This document shows positions 1 through 7,278 of a stretch of DNA of 12,970 nt, piece after piece. Numbering within the stretch: the stretch's first letter is position 1; each line of letters opens with the position of its first letter. The stretch comes from SFWF01 sp045591645. GTDB lineage: Bacteria; Bacillota; Clostridia; Oscillospirales; Acutalibacteraceae. A program made the position numbers and the translations under genes. The notes beneath the pieces were generated by a model. It was not told where the DNA came from, ran no database searches, and saw only the letters and a list, made by a program, of their open reading frames with translations. The stretch lies in assembly GCA_045591645.1 (NCBI GenBank), contig JAZNTG010000014.1, forward strand, positions 1 to 12,970. Reading direction: 5' to 3'.

Positions 1-1
1 G

Positions 2-1387
2 TTCGGAAGCGAGAACGTTTTCAAGGCGGGAACTATTTCCACCGTCGCTGAAAAGACTGCCTTCGGTTTCTCAAAGGCTTATGCAGAGAAGAAGGGAATA
101 ATTCTCTCTAATGCTGAGCTGAACCGACTTGCGAGCAAGGTCGAAAAGGCACAGTTAAAGCAGACTACGGGTCAGCATCCCGCAGGTATGATAGTTGTAC
201 CGCGCGATAAAACGATATACGATTTCTGTCCTATTCAGCACCCTGCCGATGATGTCAATTCCGACGTTATCACTACCCACTTCGACTTCCATTCTATACA
301 TGATACTATATTAAAGCTTGACGAGCTTGGTCACGTTATTCCGACTACATATAAATATTTAGAGGAATATTCGGGAATAAATGTCAGTGATGTTTCGATG
401 AGCGATCCTAAGGTCTACAGCCTTTTCAGCTCGACAGAGGCGCTCGGAGTTACGCCCGAGGCTATTGATTCGACTACGGGAACCTACTGCATACCCGAGT
501 TCGGAACTTCCTTTGTTCGCGGAATGTTAAACGACTGTAAGCCTAAGAATTTCTCCGACCTGTTACAGATCTCGGGTCTGTCTCACGGTACCGACGTTTA
601 CCTTGGCAATGCTAAGGACCTTATCGAAAAGGGTATCTGTACCATTTCTGAGGTTATCGGTACGAGAGACAACATAATGGTATACCTTATCCATCAGGGT
701 ATGGATGAAGGAAGAGCCTTCAAGATTACCGAAACGGTACGTAAGGGTCTTGTAGCTAAGGGTAAGGTGCCCAAAGAAGACTGGCTGGCGATGGAAGAAG
801 ATATGCGTAAGGTTGGTGTACCTGAGTGGTATATCGAATCCTGCGGCAAGATAAAATATATGTTCCCGAAGGCTCACGCCGCGGCTTATGTTACGGCGGC
901 TATCCGCGTCGGTTGGTATAAGGTCTATAAGCCTATAGAGTTTTACTGCGCATACTTCACGGCACGTCCTGAGGATGTCGATGTTGAAACGGTGCTCAAG
1001 GGTAAAGATGCCGTAAAAGCTTATATCCGCAACATCAAGCTAAAGGGCAAGGAAGCTACCAAGAAAGAGCTTGACGTTTATGAAAATATGCTTATCTTCA
1101 ACGAGATGTTCGAACGCGGACTTGAGGTGCTGCCTATACACCTTACAAAATCTCACGGAAGAAAATATCTTGTTGAGGATGGTAAGATGCGCCTGCCCTT
1201 CGTAGCACTCGACGGAGTAGGCGATAAGGCGGCTGACGCTCTGTACGCGGCTGCTCAAAGCGGAAATTACCTTTCCAAGCAGGAATTTCAGTCAGAAGCA
1301 GGTGTTTCCAAAACCGTTGTTCAGAGACTCAGCGATATGGGAGTGCTTGATACATTGCCTGACACCAATCAAATGACCTTATTTTAG
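2..1387 (+). CDS. polC: DNA polymerase III PolC-type alpha subunit, 3' portion (5' end outside window)
   Basis: This is the replicative DNA polymerase of low-G+C Gram-positives. The reading frame is open from base 2, so the gene begins upstream and only the last 461 residues are visible, against about 1,430 for a full PolC. The PHP/exonuclease part and the catalytic palm aspartates lie outside the window. Visible PolC signatures are TTGQHPAG near the start, the SIHDTILKLDELGH segment, SSTEALGVTPE, ISGLSHGTDVYLGNA and the fingers motif FPKAHAAAY. A helix-hairpin-helix stretch (LDGVGDKAA) marks the C-terminal duplex-binding domain. The protein ends in NQMTLF, which matches the QLSLF-type sliding-clamp binding motif known at the PolC C-terminus. 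It is followed by a terminator and no gene is co-transcribed downstream. An ATG at 188 is internal and is not the start. Confidence 0.97.
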   Translation, partial: FGSENVFKAGTISTVAEKTAFGFSKAYAEKKGIILSNAELNRLASKVEKAQLKQTTGQHPAGMIVVPRDKTIYDFCPIQHPADDVNSDVITTHFDFHSIHDTILKLDELGHVIPTTYKYLEEYSGINVSDVSMSDPKVYSLFSSTEALGVTPEAIDSTTGTYCIPEFGTSFVRGMLNDCKPKNFSDLLQISGLSHGTDVYLGNAKDLIEKGICTISEVIGTRDNIMVYLIHQGMDEGRAFKITETVRKGLVAKGKVPKEDWLAMEEDMRKVGVPEWYIESCGKIKYMFPKAHAAAYVTAAIRVGWYKVYKPIEFYCAYFTARPEDVDVETVLKGKDAVKAYIRNIKLKGKEATKKELDVYENMLIFNEMFERGLEVLPIHLTKSHGRKYLVEDGKMRLPFVALDGVGDKAADALYAAAQSGNYLSKQEFQSEAGVSKTVVQRLSDMGVLDTLPDTNQMTLF

Positions 1388-1398
1388 ATAATATCAAT

Positions 1399-1469
1399 AA
1401 AATGCAACCTGATTACTTGTATAAAATAACCGATAAAGGTTACAAAACAAGTAAAAAGGTTGCATTTTT
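1399..1469 (+). terminator. Hairpin terminator after polC
   Basis: A 12-bp perfect inverted repeat pairs 1399-1410 (AAAATGCAACCT) with 1457-1468 (AGGTTGCATTTT). Inside it, a 7-bp stem pairs 1414-1420 with 1447-1453, separated from the outer stem by a 3x3 internal loop. The descending arm ends in five Ts, and another T-run follows at 1475-1479. The arm also supplies the -35 of the next promoter. The stem is AT-rich and the apical loop long, so efficiency is uncertain. Confidence 0.7.
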
Positions 1470-1487
1470 GTAACTTTTTGATATAAT
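1460..1487 (+). promoter_or_regulatory. Putative sigma-A promoter for the M23 peptidase gene
   Basis: The -35 is TTGCAT (1460-1465) and the -10 is TATAAT (1482-1487), with a 16-base spacer. The -10 is a perfect match. The -35 is weaker and lies inside the descending arm of the polC terminator. Transcription would start near 1494, giving a leader of about 87 bases before the ATG at 1581. The leader contains the 12-base palindrome CCTTTCGAAAGG at 1517-1528. Confidence 0.6.
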
Positions 1488-1580
1488 AGATGTGTTGTTT
1501 GATTACAAGGATGTAACCTTTCGAAAGGAATGATATATATCAAAGTGCGGATATTCTCTTATCTGGAGAGAGTTAAAGAA

Positions 1581-2750
1581 ATGAACAAAACCTCAAAAAT
1601 GATAGCTTTGTCCGTGATTGGTTGCGTTATTATGCTCATCAGTTTATTCTGCGGCGGCATGGGCTTTTCATATGATGTTATCTATAACGGCGAGAAGGTA
1701 GCGCGTATCAGCAGCATCTCTGTATATCGCCAAGCTACCGAGCTTGCAAAGGCATCGGTAGCAGGATCAGACGCATCTGATTTTGAGCTTACTACTCCCT
1801 TCTTTTGTCCTGTTCTTACCTTCGGAAATAACTGCAGCACAGCAGAGGAGTTAACTGCATCCATTCTCGAAAATTCTACGGCCGCAATCAAAGGATATGA
1901 GGTTTGCGTTGATGGAGAAAATAAATTTTATGTTACCGATAAGAATGCTGTTGAGAACATTATCAAGAAGCATTGTTCGGAATATGATATTGAAGGGCTT
2001 GAGTGTACAAGCCATTTATTAAAGAAGCTTACTTATAATAACGTTTATTTAGATGATAGCGCAGTAGCTACTGAGCAGGAGATAGTAGATTGTATTCACG
2101 GACTCGAGGTAGTTACCACTGTTAACAAGACCTCTACTTATTCCGTACCTTATGAAACAGTAACTACAAGAACAAGCAGTAAAAGAACAGGCTATATAGC
2201 TGTTACAACTGCAGGCGTTGAAGGTGTTAATCAGAAGGAGGAAATCATCACCTATGTGAATGGTGTCGAAACTTCTTGTCAGCTTATATCCGATACCGTG
2301 ATCTCTGAACCTGTAAACGAAGTAAGGGTAGTCGGCACAGGTAAGAGTTCCTATTCTACCGTTATCCATAATGCGTCGACTAAGGGCTATGTATGGCCGC
2401 TCGCGGTAAAGGGCGTTATCACATCGTATTGGGGTGACGGCAGAAACCATAAGGGTATCGATATTGCCGCACCTGCAGGAACCGAGATTCTCGCAGCGCA
2501 GGCAGGAACAGTTACCTATGCGGGCTGGAACAATGACTACGGTTACAATGTTATAATTGACCACGGCAACGGAGTACAGACAAGATATGCTCATTCGAGA
2601 AAGCTTCACGTCAAGAAGGGCGATAAGGTTTCTCAGGGTCAGTTTATTGCTGAGGTTGGCACAACCGGTCAGTCTACAGGAAATCATGTTCATTTTGAGG
2701 TAATAATAAATGGAGTAAGGCGAAATCCCGCTCCGTATCTTGGAATATAA
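1581..2750 (+). CDS. Membrane-anchored G5 domain / M23 (LytM-type) peptidase
   Basis: This is a predicted zinc endopeptidase that cuts peptidoglycan cross-bridges or stem peptides outside the membrane (389 aa). A short basic N-terminus precedes a hydrophobic segment at about residues 6-30, which could be a signal anchor or signal peptide. A region I do not recognise follows, then a G5 domain at about 177-254 that probably binds cell-wall sugars. The M23 domain fills the C-terminus. It has all the expected residues: H290 and D294 (HKGID) with H371 as zinc ligands, and H338 (YAH) and H369 (HVH) as catalytic histidines, so it should be active. I chose ATG 1581 because GGAGAG lies 10 bases upstream and it puts the basic/hydrophobic segment at the N-terminus. 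An in-frame ATG at 1530 adds 17 residues but has its purine-rich stretch only one base away. The gene looks monocistronic. Its role in growth, division or sporulation cannot be told from sequence alone. Confidence 0.92.
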   Translation: MNKTSKMIALSVIGCVIMLISLFCGGMGFSYDVIYNGEKVARISSISVYRQATELAKASVAGSDASDFELTTPFFCPVLTFGNNCSTAEELTASILENSTAAIKGYEVCVDGENKFYVTDKNAVENIIKKHCSEYDIEGLECTSHLLKKLTYNNVYLDDSAVATEQEIVDCIHGLEVVTTVNKTSTYSVPYETVTTRTSSKRTGYIAVTTAGVEGVNQKEEIITYVNGVETSCQLISDTVISEPVNEVRVVGTGKSSYSTVIHNASTKGYVWPLAVKGVITSYWGDGRNHKGIDIAAPAGTEILAAQAGTVTYAGWNNDYGYNVIIDHGNGVQTRYAHSRKLHVKKGDKVSQGQFIAEVGTTGQSTGNHVHFEVIINGVRRNPAPYLGI

Positions 2751-2753
2751 TAC

Positions 2754-2786
2754 AAAAACCGTCTATCGACAAGATAGACGGTTTTT
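2754..2786 (+). terminator. Strong intrinsic terminator after the M23 gene
   Basis: A perfect 14-bp stem pairs 2754-2767 with 2773-2786, with a 5-base loop (GACAA). The descending arm ends in five Ts. The A-run at the start of the ascending arm means the structure could also terminate transcription from the opposite strand. It isolates the peptidase gene from the topoisomerase operon. Confidence 0.92.
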
Positions 2787-2799
2787 AATTATATAAAAC

Positions 2800-2829
2800 T
2801 TGACGAAAATACAATATATGGTATATAAT
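2800..2829 (+). promoter_or_regulatory. Sigma-A promoter of the topoisomerase operon
   Basis: The -35 is TTGACG (2800-2805) and the -10 is TATAAT (2824-2829), with an 18-base spacer. The start point would be near 2836. The ribosome binding site AAAGGAGA is at 2846-2853, seven bases before the ATG at 2860. The promoter begins 13 bases after the preceding terminator. A second TATAAT at 2833-2838 has no good -35. Confidence 0.72.
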
Positions 2830-2859
2830 AAATATAATTATGTATAAAGGAGATTCCAA

Positions 2860-4842
2860 ATGGCAAAGACTGTTAAGGAATACGGTAACGACAGTATCAA
2901 GCAACTTAAAGGCCCTGATCAGGTCAGGCTTCGCCCTGCGGTAATTTTTGGCTCTGACGGTCTTGACGGCTGTGAGCACTCGGTCTTTGAAATAATTTCC
3001 AATTCTATCGACGAGGCTCGTGAGGGCTACGGTAAAAGGATAATCATTACGAAGTTCACCGACGGTTCTATTGAGGTGCAGGACTTTGGTCGAGGCGCTC
3101 CCGTCGACTTTAATAATAAGGAACAGCAATATAACTATGTCCTTTTATTCGAGACCCTTTACGCGGGCGGTAAGTATAACACCAACAACGGCGGAGATTA
3201 CGAGTATTCTATCGGTCTTAACGGTCTCGGTCTTGCGTCCACTCAGTTTGCTTCCGAATATATGGATGTTGAAATAAAGCGAGACGGATATAAATATAAT
3301 CTTCATTTTGAAAAGGGTTTCAATGTCGGCGGACTAAAAAAAGAGCCATACAGCGGCAGAGATACAGGTACCAAAACCAAATGGAAGCCTGACCTTGATG
3401 TGTTTACAGATATTAATATCCCGACCGAGTATTTTATAGACATTCTAAAACGTCAGGCGGTCGTTAATGACGGACTTTTATTTGTTTTCCGCGAGCAGCA
3501 GGGAAATAAATTTATTGAGACCGAGATATGCTATCAGAACGGTATTGTTGATTATATCGAAGAGCATACGGGCGAGGAAAAGCTCACCTCGGTACAGACC
3601 TGGCGCACCGAGCGTAAGGGCCGCGACCGTGAGGACAAGCCTGAGTATAAGGTAAAGATAAATGCGGCGCTCTGCTTTTCTAACAAAAAGCAGATAAAGG
3701 AATATTACCACAACTCAAGCTGGCTTGAATACGGCGGCGCACCCGAAAAGGCGGTCAGAAACGCATTTGTCTATCAGATAGATGCCTATATCAAGCAGCA
3801 AAATAAATATACAAGAAATGAGTCCAAAATAACCTTTCAAGACGTTGAAGAGTGTTTGGCATTAGTCATATCGTCCTTCTCGACCCTGACCTCATATGAA
3901 AACCAGACCAAAAAGTCCATAACCAATAAATTCATTCAGGAAGCGATGACCGAATTCTTCCGTCATCAGCTTGAGGTCTATTTCATTGAAAACAAAGCAG
4001 AAGCGGACAAGATCGCCGATCAGGTGCTTATCAACAAGCGTTCCCGTGAGCGAAGCGAAAAAGAACGCATCAACATCAAAAAGACCCTACAGACCTCTAA
4101 CGATATGGCAAGCAGAGTGCAGAAGTTTGTCGACTGCAGAAGCCGTGACGTTAACGAGCGAGAGATATTCATAGTAGAGGGTGACTCGGCGCTCGGCTCC
4201 TGTAAGCTTGCACGTGACGCTAATTTTCAGGCTATTATGCCGGTTCGCGGAAAGATACTCAACTGCCTTAAGGCGGAGTATGAAAGGGTATTCAAATCCG
4301 AGATCATAACCGATCTTATAAAGGTTCTCGGATGTGGAGTTGAGGTAAAAAATAAAGCAAATAAGGACCTTTCTACCTTTAATCTTGATAATCTCCGTTG
4401 GAATAAGGTAATAATATGTACCGATGCCGATGTCGACGGCTTCCAGATAAGGACCCTTATCTTAACAATGATATACCGACTTATGCCCACCCTTATAAAC
4501 GAGGGTAAGGTCTATATCGCGGAAACACCTCTTTATGAGATCAATACCAAGGAAAAGCCCTATTTTGCATATGATGAGCAGGAAAAGAACGATATTCTTA
4601 AAATGATCGAGGGTCAGAAATATACTATTCAGCGCTCTAAGGGACTTGGTGAAAACCAGCCCGATATGATGAACCTGACTACTATGAATCCGCAGACCCG
4701 AAGACTTATCCGAGTCCTCCCTGAGGATGCCGAGCAGACCTCCATTATGTTTGATCTGCTTCTAGGCGATAACCTGCAGGGAAGAAAGGACTATATTGCA
4801 GAAAACGGCTGGCTCTACATTGACGATGTTGACGTAAGCTAA
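2860..4842 (+). CDS. parE: Divergent type IIA DNA topoisomerase subunit B (ParE/GyrB family)
   Basis: This is the ATPase/TOPRIM subunit of a type IIA topoisomerase (660 aa, close to Firmicute ParE length), acting with the next gene product on chromosomal DNA. The GHKL ATPase (about 1-230) keeps the catalytic Glu E44 and Mg-binding N48 in EIISNSIDE, D75 in DFGRG, and the Q349-T350-K351 loop that contacts the gamma-phosphate. The TOPRIM domain (about 434-560) keeps E440 (VEGDS) and D522/D524/D526 (DADVDG). Several usual motifs are altered: RKRPGMYIG reads RLRPAVIFG, DNSIDE reads SNSIDE, GLHGVG reads GLNGLG, EGDSAGGS reads EGDSALGS, and KGLGEMNP reads KGLGENQP. All metal- and ATP-binding residues I can place are retained, so it is probably active. 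Topoisomerase IV is favoured over gyrase because of the partner gene. GyrB remains possible as a database label. It has its own promoter and a good AAAGGAGA site. Confidence 0.88.
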   Translation: MAKTVKEYGNDSIKQLKGPDQVRLRPAVIFGSDGLDGCEHSVFEIISNSIDEAREGYGKRIIITKFTDGSIEVQDFGRGAPVDFNNKEQQYNYVLLFETLYAGGKYNTNNGGDYEYSIGLNGLGLASTQFASEYMDVEIKRDGYKYNLHFEKGFNVGGLKKEPYSGRDTGTKTKWKPDLDVFTDINIPTEYFIDILKRQAVVNDGLLFVFREQQGNKFIETEICYQNGIVDYIEEHTGEEKLTSVQTWRTERKGRDREDKPEYKVKINAALCFSNKKQIKEYYHNSSWLEYGGAPEKAVRNAFVYQIDAYIKQQNKYTRNESKITFQDVEECLALVISSFSTLTSYENQTKKSITNKFIQEAMTEFFRHQLEVYFIENKAEADKIADQVLINKRSRERSEKERINIKKTLQTSNDMASRVQKFVDCRSRDVNEREIFIVEGDSALGSCKLARDANFQAIMPVRGKILNCLKAEYERVFKSEIITDLIKVLGCGVEVKNKANKDLSTFNLDNLRWNKVIICTDADVDGFQIRTLILTMIYRLMPTLINEGKVYIAETPLYEINTKEKPYFAYDEQEKNDILKMIEGQKYTIQRSKGLGENQPDMMNLTTMNPQTRRLIRVLPEDAEQTSIMFDLLLGDNLQGRKDYIAENGWLYIDDVDVS

Positions 4843-4870
4843 ACACAATTAAGATAAAGGAGAAAACTTA

Positions 4871-7105
4871 ATGGCTCCAAGAAAAAAGAAAACCGAAGAA
4901 GCGCCTGTAGTGAAAATGCCCGATGCATATATCTCGGGCGCAGGTACAGTGGTTGAACAGCAGATCACCGAAACTCTTCGTACAAACTATATGCCATATG
5001 CGATGAGCGTTATCATCTCCCGAGCTATCCCCGAGATAGACGGCTTCAAGCCCTCGCATAGAAAGCTTCTTTACACAATGTACAATATGGGACTGCTCAC
5101 AGGCCCCACTATCAAGAGTGCAAATATCGTGGGACGCACGATGCAGCTTAATCCGCACGGCGACGCCGCAATTTATGAGACGATGGTACGTCTGTCTGAG
5201 GGTCATCAGGCACTTTTACACCCTTATGTTCAGTCAAAGGGTTCCTTCGGTAAAGCCTACTCGCGCGATATGGCATATGCCGCTTCCCGTTATACCGAAG
5301 CAAAGCTTGCACCTATATCTGCTGAGCTTTTCTCAGATATCGATAAGGATACGGTCGACTTTGTGGATAACTATGACGCAACGATGAAAGAGCCGACCCT
5401 TTTCCCCGTAACCTTCCCGTCGATTTTAGTCAATGCCAATATGGGTATTGCGGTTGGTATGGCAAGTCAGATATGCCCCTTTAACTTAAAAGAGGTCTGC
5501 GATACCACTATCGCCTATATTAAGGATAACGATATCAATGTTGCTGATACTTTGCTTGCACCTGATTTTCCGATAGGCGGTAAGCTTATCTACAACCGTG
5601 CCGAGATGGAGGAAATATACCGAACCGGCAGAGGTAGCTTTAAGGTAAGATCGACCTACACCTACGATAAATCTCAGAATTGTATAGATATTAAAGAGAT
5701 ACCTCCCACAACAACTACAGAGCAGATAATCGAAAAGGTAATAGAGCTTGTAAAGCAGAAAAAGGTTACCGAGATTAATGATATTCGCGATGAGACAGAC
5801 CTTAAGGGCCTCAAGATCACTATCGACTTAAAGCGCGGAGTTGATCCAGATAAGCTGATGAAAAAGCTCTTTAAGAGCACTCCGCTTGAGGATTCCTTCG
5901 GCTGTAACTTCAATATACTTATCGCAAATTCACCCCGAGTTATGGGTGTTCGTGAGATAATCTCGGAATGGGTCGCTTTCAGAAACGAGTGCGTAAAGCG
6001 CAGAGTTTATTTCAATCTGCAAAAGGCAAAGGAGAGACTTCATCTTCTTAAGGGCCTCGCAAAGATACTTCTTGATATCGACAAGGCTATCAAGATAGTG
6101 CGTGAGACCGAAGAGGAAAGGGAAGTAGTACCCAACCTTATGATAGGCTTCGGCATAGATGAAGTACAGGCAGAATATGTAGCTGAGATAAAGCTGCGGC
6201 ATTTAAACAGACAGTATATTCTCAAGAGACTTGACGATGTTGAAAACCTTGAAAAGCAGGTTGAGGAGATGCAGTCGGTTCTCGATTCGAGAAGGAAGCA
6301 ACTTGGCATTATTATCAAAGAGCTTGAAGCGGTAGCTGATAAGTACGGTCAGCCAAGAAAGACCGCTATTATTGAGGTGGACAACGAGGCGCCCGTAGAG
6401 GAAGAAAAAATAGTTGACAACTCTCCCGTGACCCTGTTCTACACAAAGGACGGCTACTTTAAGAAAATAACACCTCAGTCACTTCGCATGAGCGGCGAGC
6501 AGAAGCTCAAAGAGGGGGATACCCTTACTCAAACGGTCGAATCAACCAATGCGGCAGAGCTGCTTTTCTTTACAAGCAAGCAGCAGGTCTATAAGTCAAA
6601 AACTGCCGATTTCGGTGATTCAAAAGCCAGCGTCCTCGGTGATTATGTACCTTCAAAGCTTGAGTTTGAAGAGGGCGAAGCTCCGATCTATATGGCGGTG
6701 CTCTCCGAGTACAAGGGATATATGATATTCGCTTTTGAAAACGGAAGATTTGCAAAGGTTCCGCTTTCAAGCTATGAGACCAAGACCAACCGCAAAAAGC
6801 TTATAAAAGCCTACTGTGAGAAATTCCCGATACACACCATCCTCTATATCAAGGAGGAATGCGACCTTCTGCTCTCCTCCACGAACGGCAGATCTATGCT
6901 CGTCAATACCGCGATGATACCCGCCAAAGCTACTAAGGACAACGGCGGAATTATGGTAATGACCCAAAAGCGCGGACAGCGAATGTATGAGGTAAAGGTG
7001 TATGAAGAGGGCTCCCTCGATAAAGCCCACCGCTTCAGACCGAGAAATCTGCCAAGCGCAGGCGCTACAGCGTCGAGCGGAGAGGTAGAGCAATTGACAT
7101 TTTAA
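4871..7105 (+). CDS. parC: Divergent type IIA DNA topoisomerase subunit A (ParC/GyrA family)
   Basis: This is the DNA cleavage and rejoining subunit that pairs with the preceding ATPase subunit (744 aa). The start ATG follows AAAGGAGA (4856-4863), 28 bases after parE, so the two are one operon. A lysine-rich tail opens the protein. The winged-helix cleavage domain contains the catalytic tyrosine Y141 after R140 (ASRYTE). The tower/coiled-coil region ends near DKYGQPRKT (about 484-492), and a shortened C-terminal beta-pinwheel follows (about 510-730). The GyrA box (QRRGGKG type) is absent. The equivalent stretch, RMSGEQKLKEGD, looks more like Firmicute ParC, which argues for decatenation and relaxation over negative supercoiling. 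The quinolone-region positions equivalent to E. coli GyrA S83 and D87 are A99 and E103, and the usual HPHGD reads NPHGD. A hairpin follows the stop. Confidence 0.88.
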   Translation: MAPRKKKTEEAPVVKMPDAYISGAGTVVEQQITETLRTNYMPYAMSVIISRAIPEIDGFKPSHRKLLYTMYNMGLLTGPTIKSANIVGRTMQLNPHGDAAIYETMVRLSEGHQALLHPYVQSKGSFGKAYSRDMAYAASRYTEAKLAPISAELFSDIDKDTVDFVDNYDATMKEPTLFPVTFPSILVNANMGIAVGMASQICPFNLKEVCDTTIAYIKDNDINVADTLLAPDFPIGGKLIYNRAEMEEIYRTGRGSFKVRSTYTYDKSQNCIDIKEIPPTTTTEQIIEKVIELVKQKKVTEINDIRDETDLKGLKITIDLKRGVDPDKLMKKLFKSTPLEDSFGCNFNILIANSPRVMGVREIISEWVAFRNECVKRRVYFNLQKAKERLHLLKGLAKILLDIDKAIKIVRETEEEREVVPNLMIGFGIDEVQAEYVAEIKLRHLNRQYILKRLDDVENLEKQVEEMQSVLDSRRKQLGIIIKELEAVADKYGQPRKTAIIEVDNEAPVEEEKIVDNSPVTLFYTKDGYFKKITPQSLRMSGEQKLKEGDTLTQTVESTNAAELLFFTSKQQVYKSKTADFGDSKASVLGDYVPSKLEFEEGEAPIYMAVLSEYKGYMIFAFENGRFAKVPLSSYETKTNRKKLIKAYCEKFPIHTILYIKEECDLLLSSTNGRSMLVNTAMIPAKATKDNGGIMVMTQKRGQRMYEVKVYEEGSLDKAHRFRPRNLPSAGATASSGEVEQLTF

Positions 7106-7111
7106 AAAGCG

Positions 7112-7145
7112 ATCTCCCGAAAAACCTTGTGGCTTTTCGGGAGAT
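7112..7145 (+). terminator. Hairpin after parC, possible terminator without a clear T-tract
   Basis: A 12-bp perfect stem pairs 7112-7123 (ATCTCCCGAAAA) with 7134-7145, with a 10-base loop. It begins six bases after the parC stop. On the + strand the next bases are GTCGGCTC, so there is no T-run after the stem. On the - strand the stem is followed by CGCTTTTT, a better terminator tail, although no - strand gene is apparent nearby. It could be an unusual terminator or an mRNA 3'-end stabiliser. Confidence 0.6.
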
Positions 7146-7225
7146 GTCGGCTCAATGCAAACGCTTATCTCTAATGCCGACAGTATTAATATATGTCTAT
7201 AGATCGACAATATTTAAGGAATTAT

Positions 7226-7254
7226 TTGACAAAGTGTTATTTTTATTATATGAT
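7226..7254 (+). promoter_or_regulatory. Sigma-A promoter of valS
   Basis: The -35 is a perfect TTGACA (7226-7231) and the -10 is TATGAT (7249-7254), with the ideal 17-base spacer. Transcription would start near 7261, leaving a leader of only about 18 bases before the TTG start codon at 7279. That is far too short to hold a T-box. Confidence 0.78.
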
Positions 7255-7261
7255 AACACTT
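7232..7261 (+). promoter_or_regulatory. Palindrome around the valS promoter, candidate operator
   Basis: AAGTGTTAT (7232-7240) and ATAACACTT (7253-7261) form a perfect 9-bp inverted repeat with a 12-base gap. The left arm begins just after the -35 hexamer and the right arm overlaps the end of the -10 and the predicted start point. It lies mostly upstream of the start point, so it would act as DNA and not as an RNA hairpin. A dimeric repressor site is the simplest reading. No regulator is identified. Confidence 0.45.
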
Positions 7262-7278
7262 GATTTGGAGGGATTATT

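Noticed and set aside
1530..1580. Upstream ATG start for the M23 peptidase
   Set aside because: The purine-rich stretch GAAAGG is only one base from this ATG, and the added 17 residues would push the basic/hydrophobic anchor inward. ATG 1581 has GGAGAG at a workable distance.
1494..1580. Riboswitch (for example the c-di-AMP type often found before wall hydrolases) in the M23 leader
   Set aside because: The leader is about 87 bases and shows no conserved riboswitch motif I recognise. The only local structures are a 12-base palindrome and a weak 5-bp stem at 1555-1571.
7106..7278. T-box riboswitch upstream of valS
   Set aside because: The T-box core (AGGGTGG-type) is absent, the gap is short, and the likely transcription start leaves about 18 leader bases.
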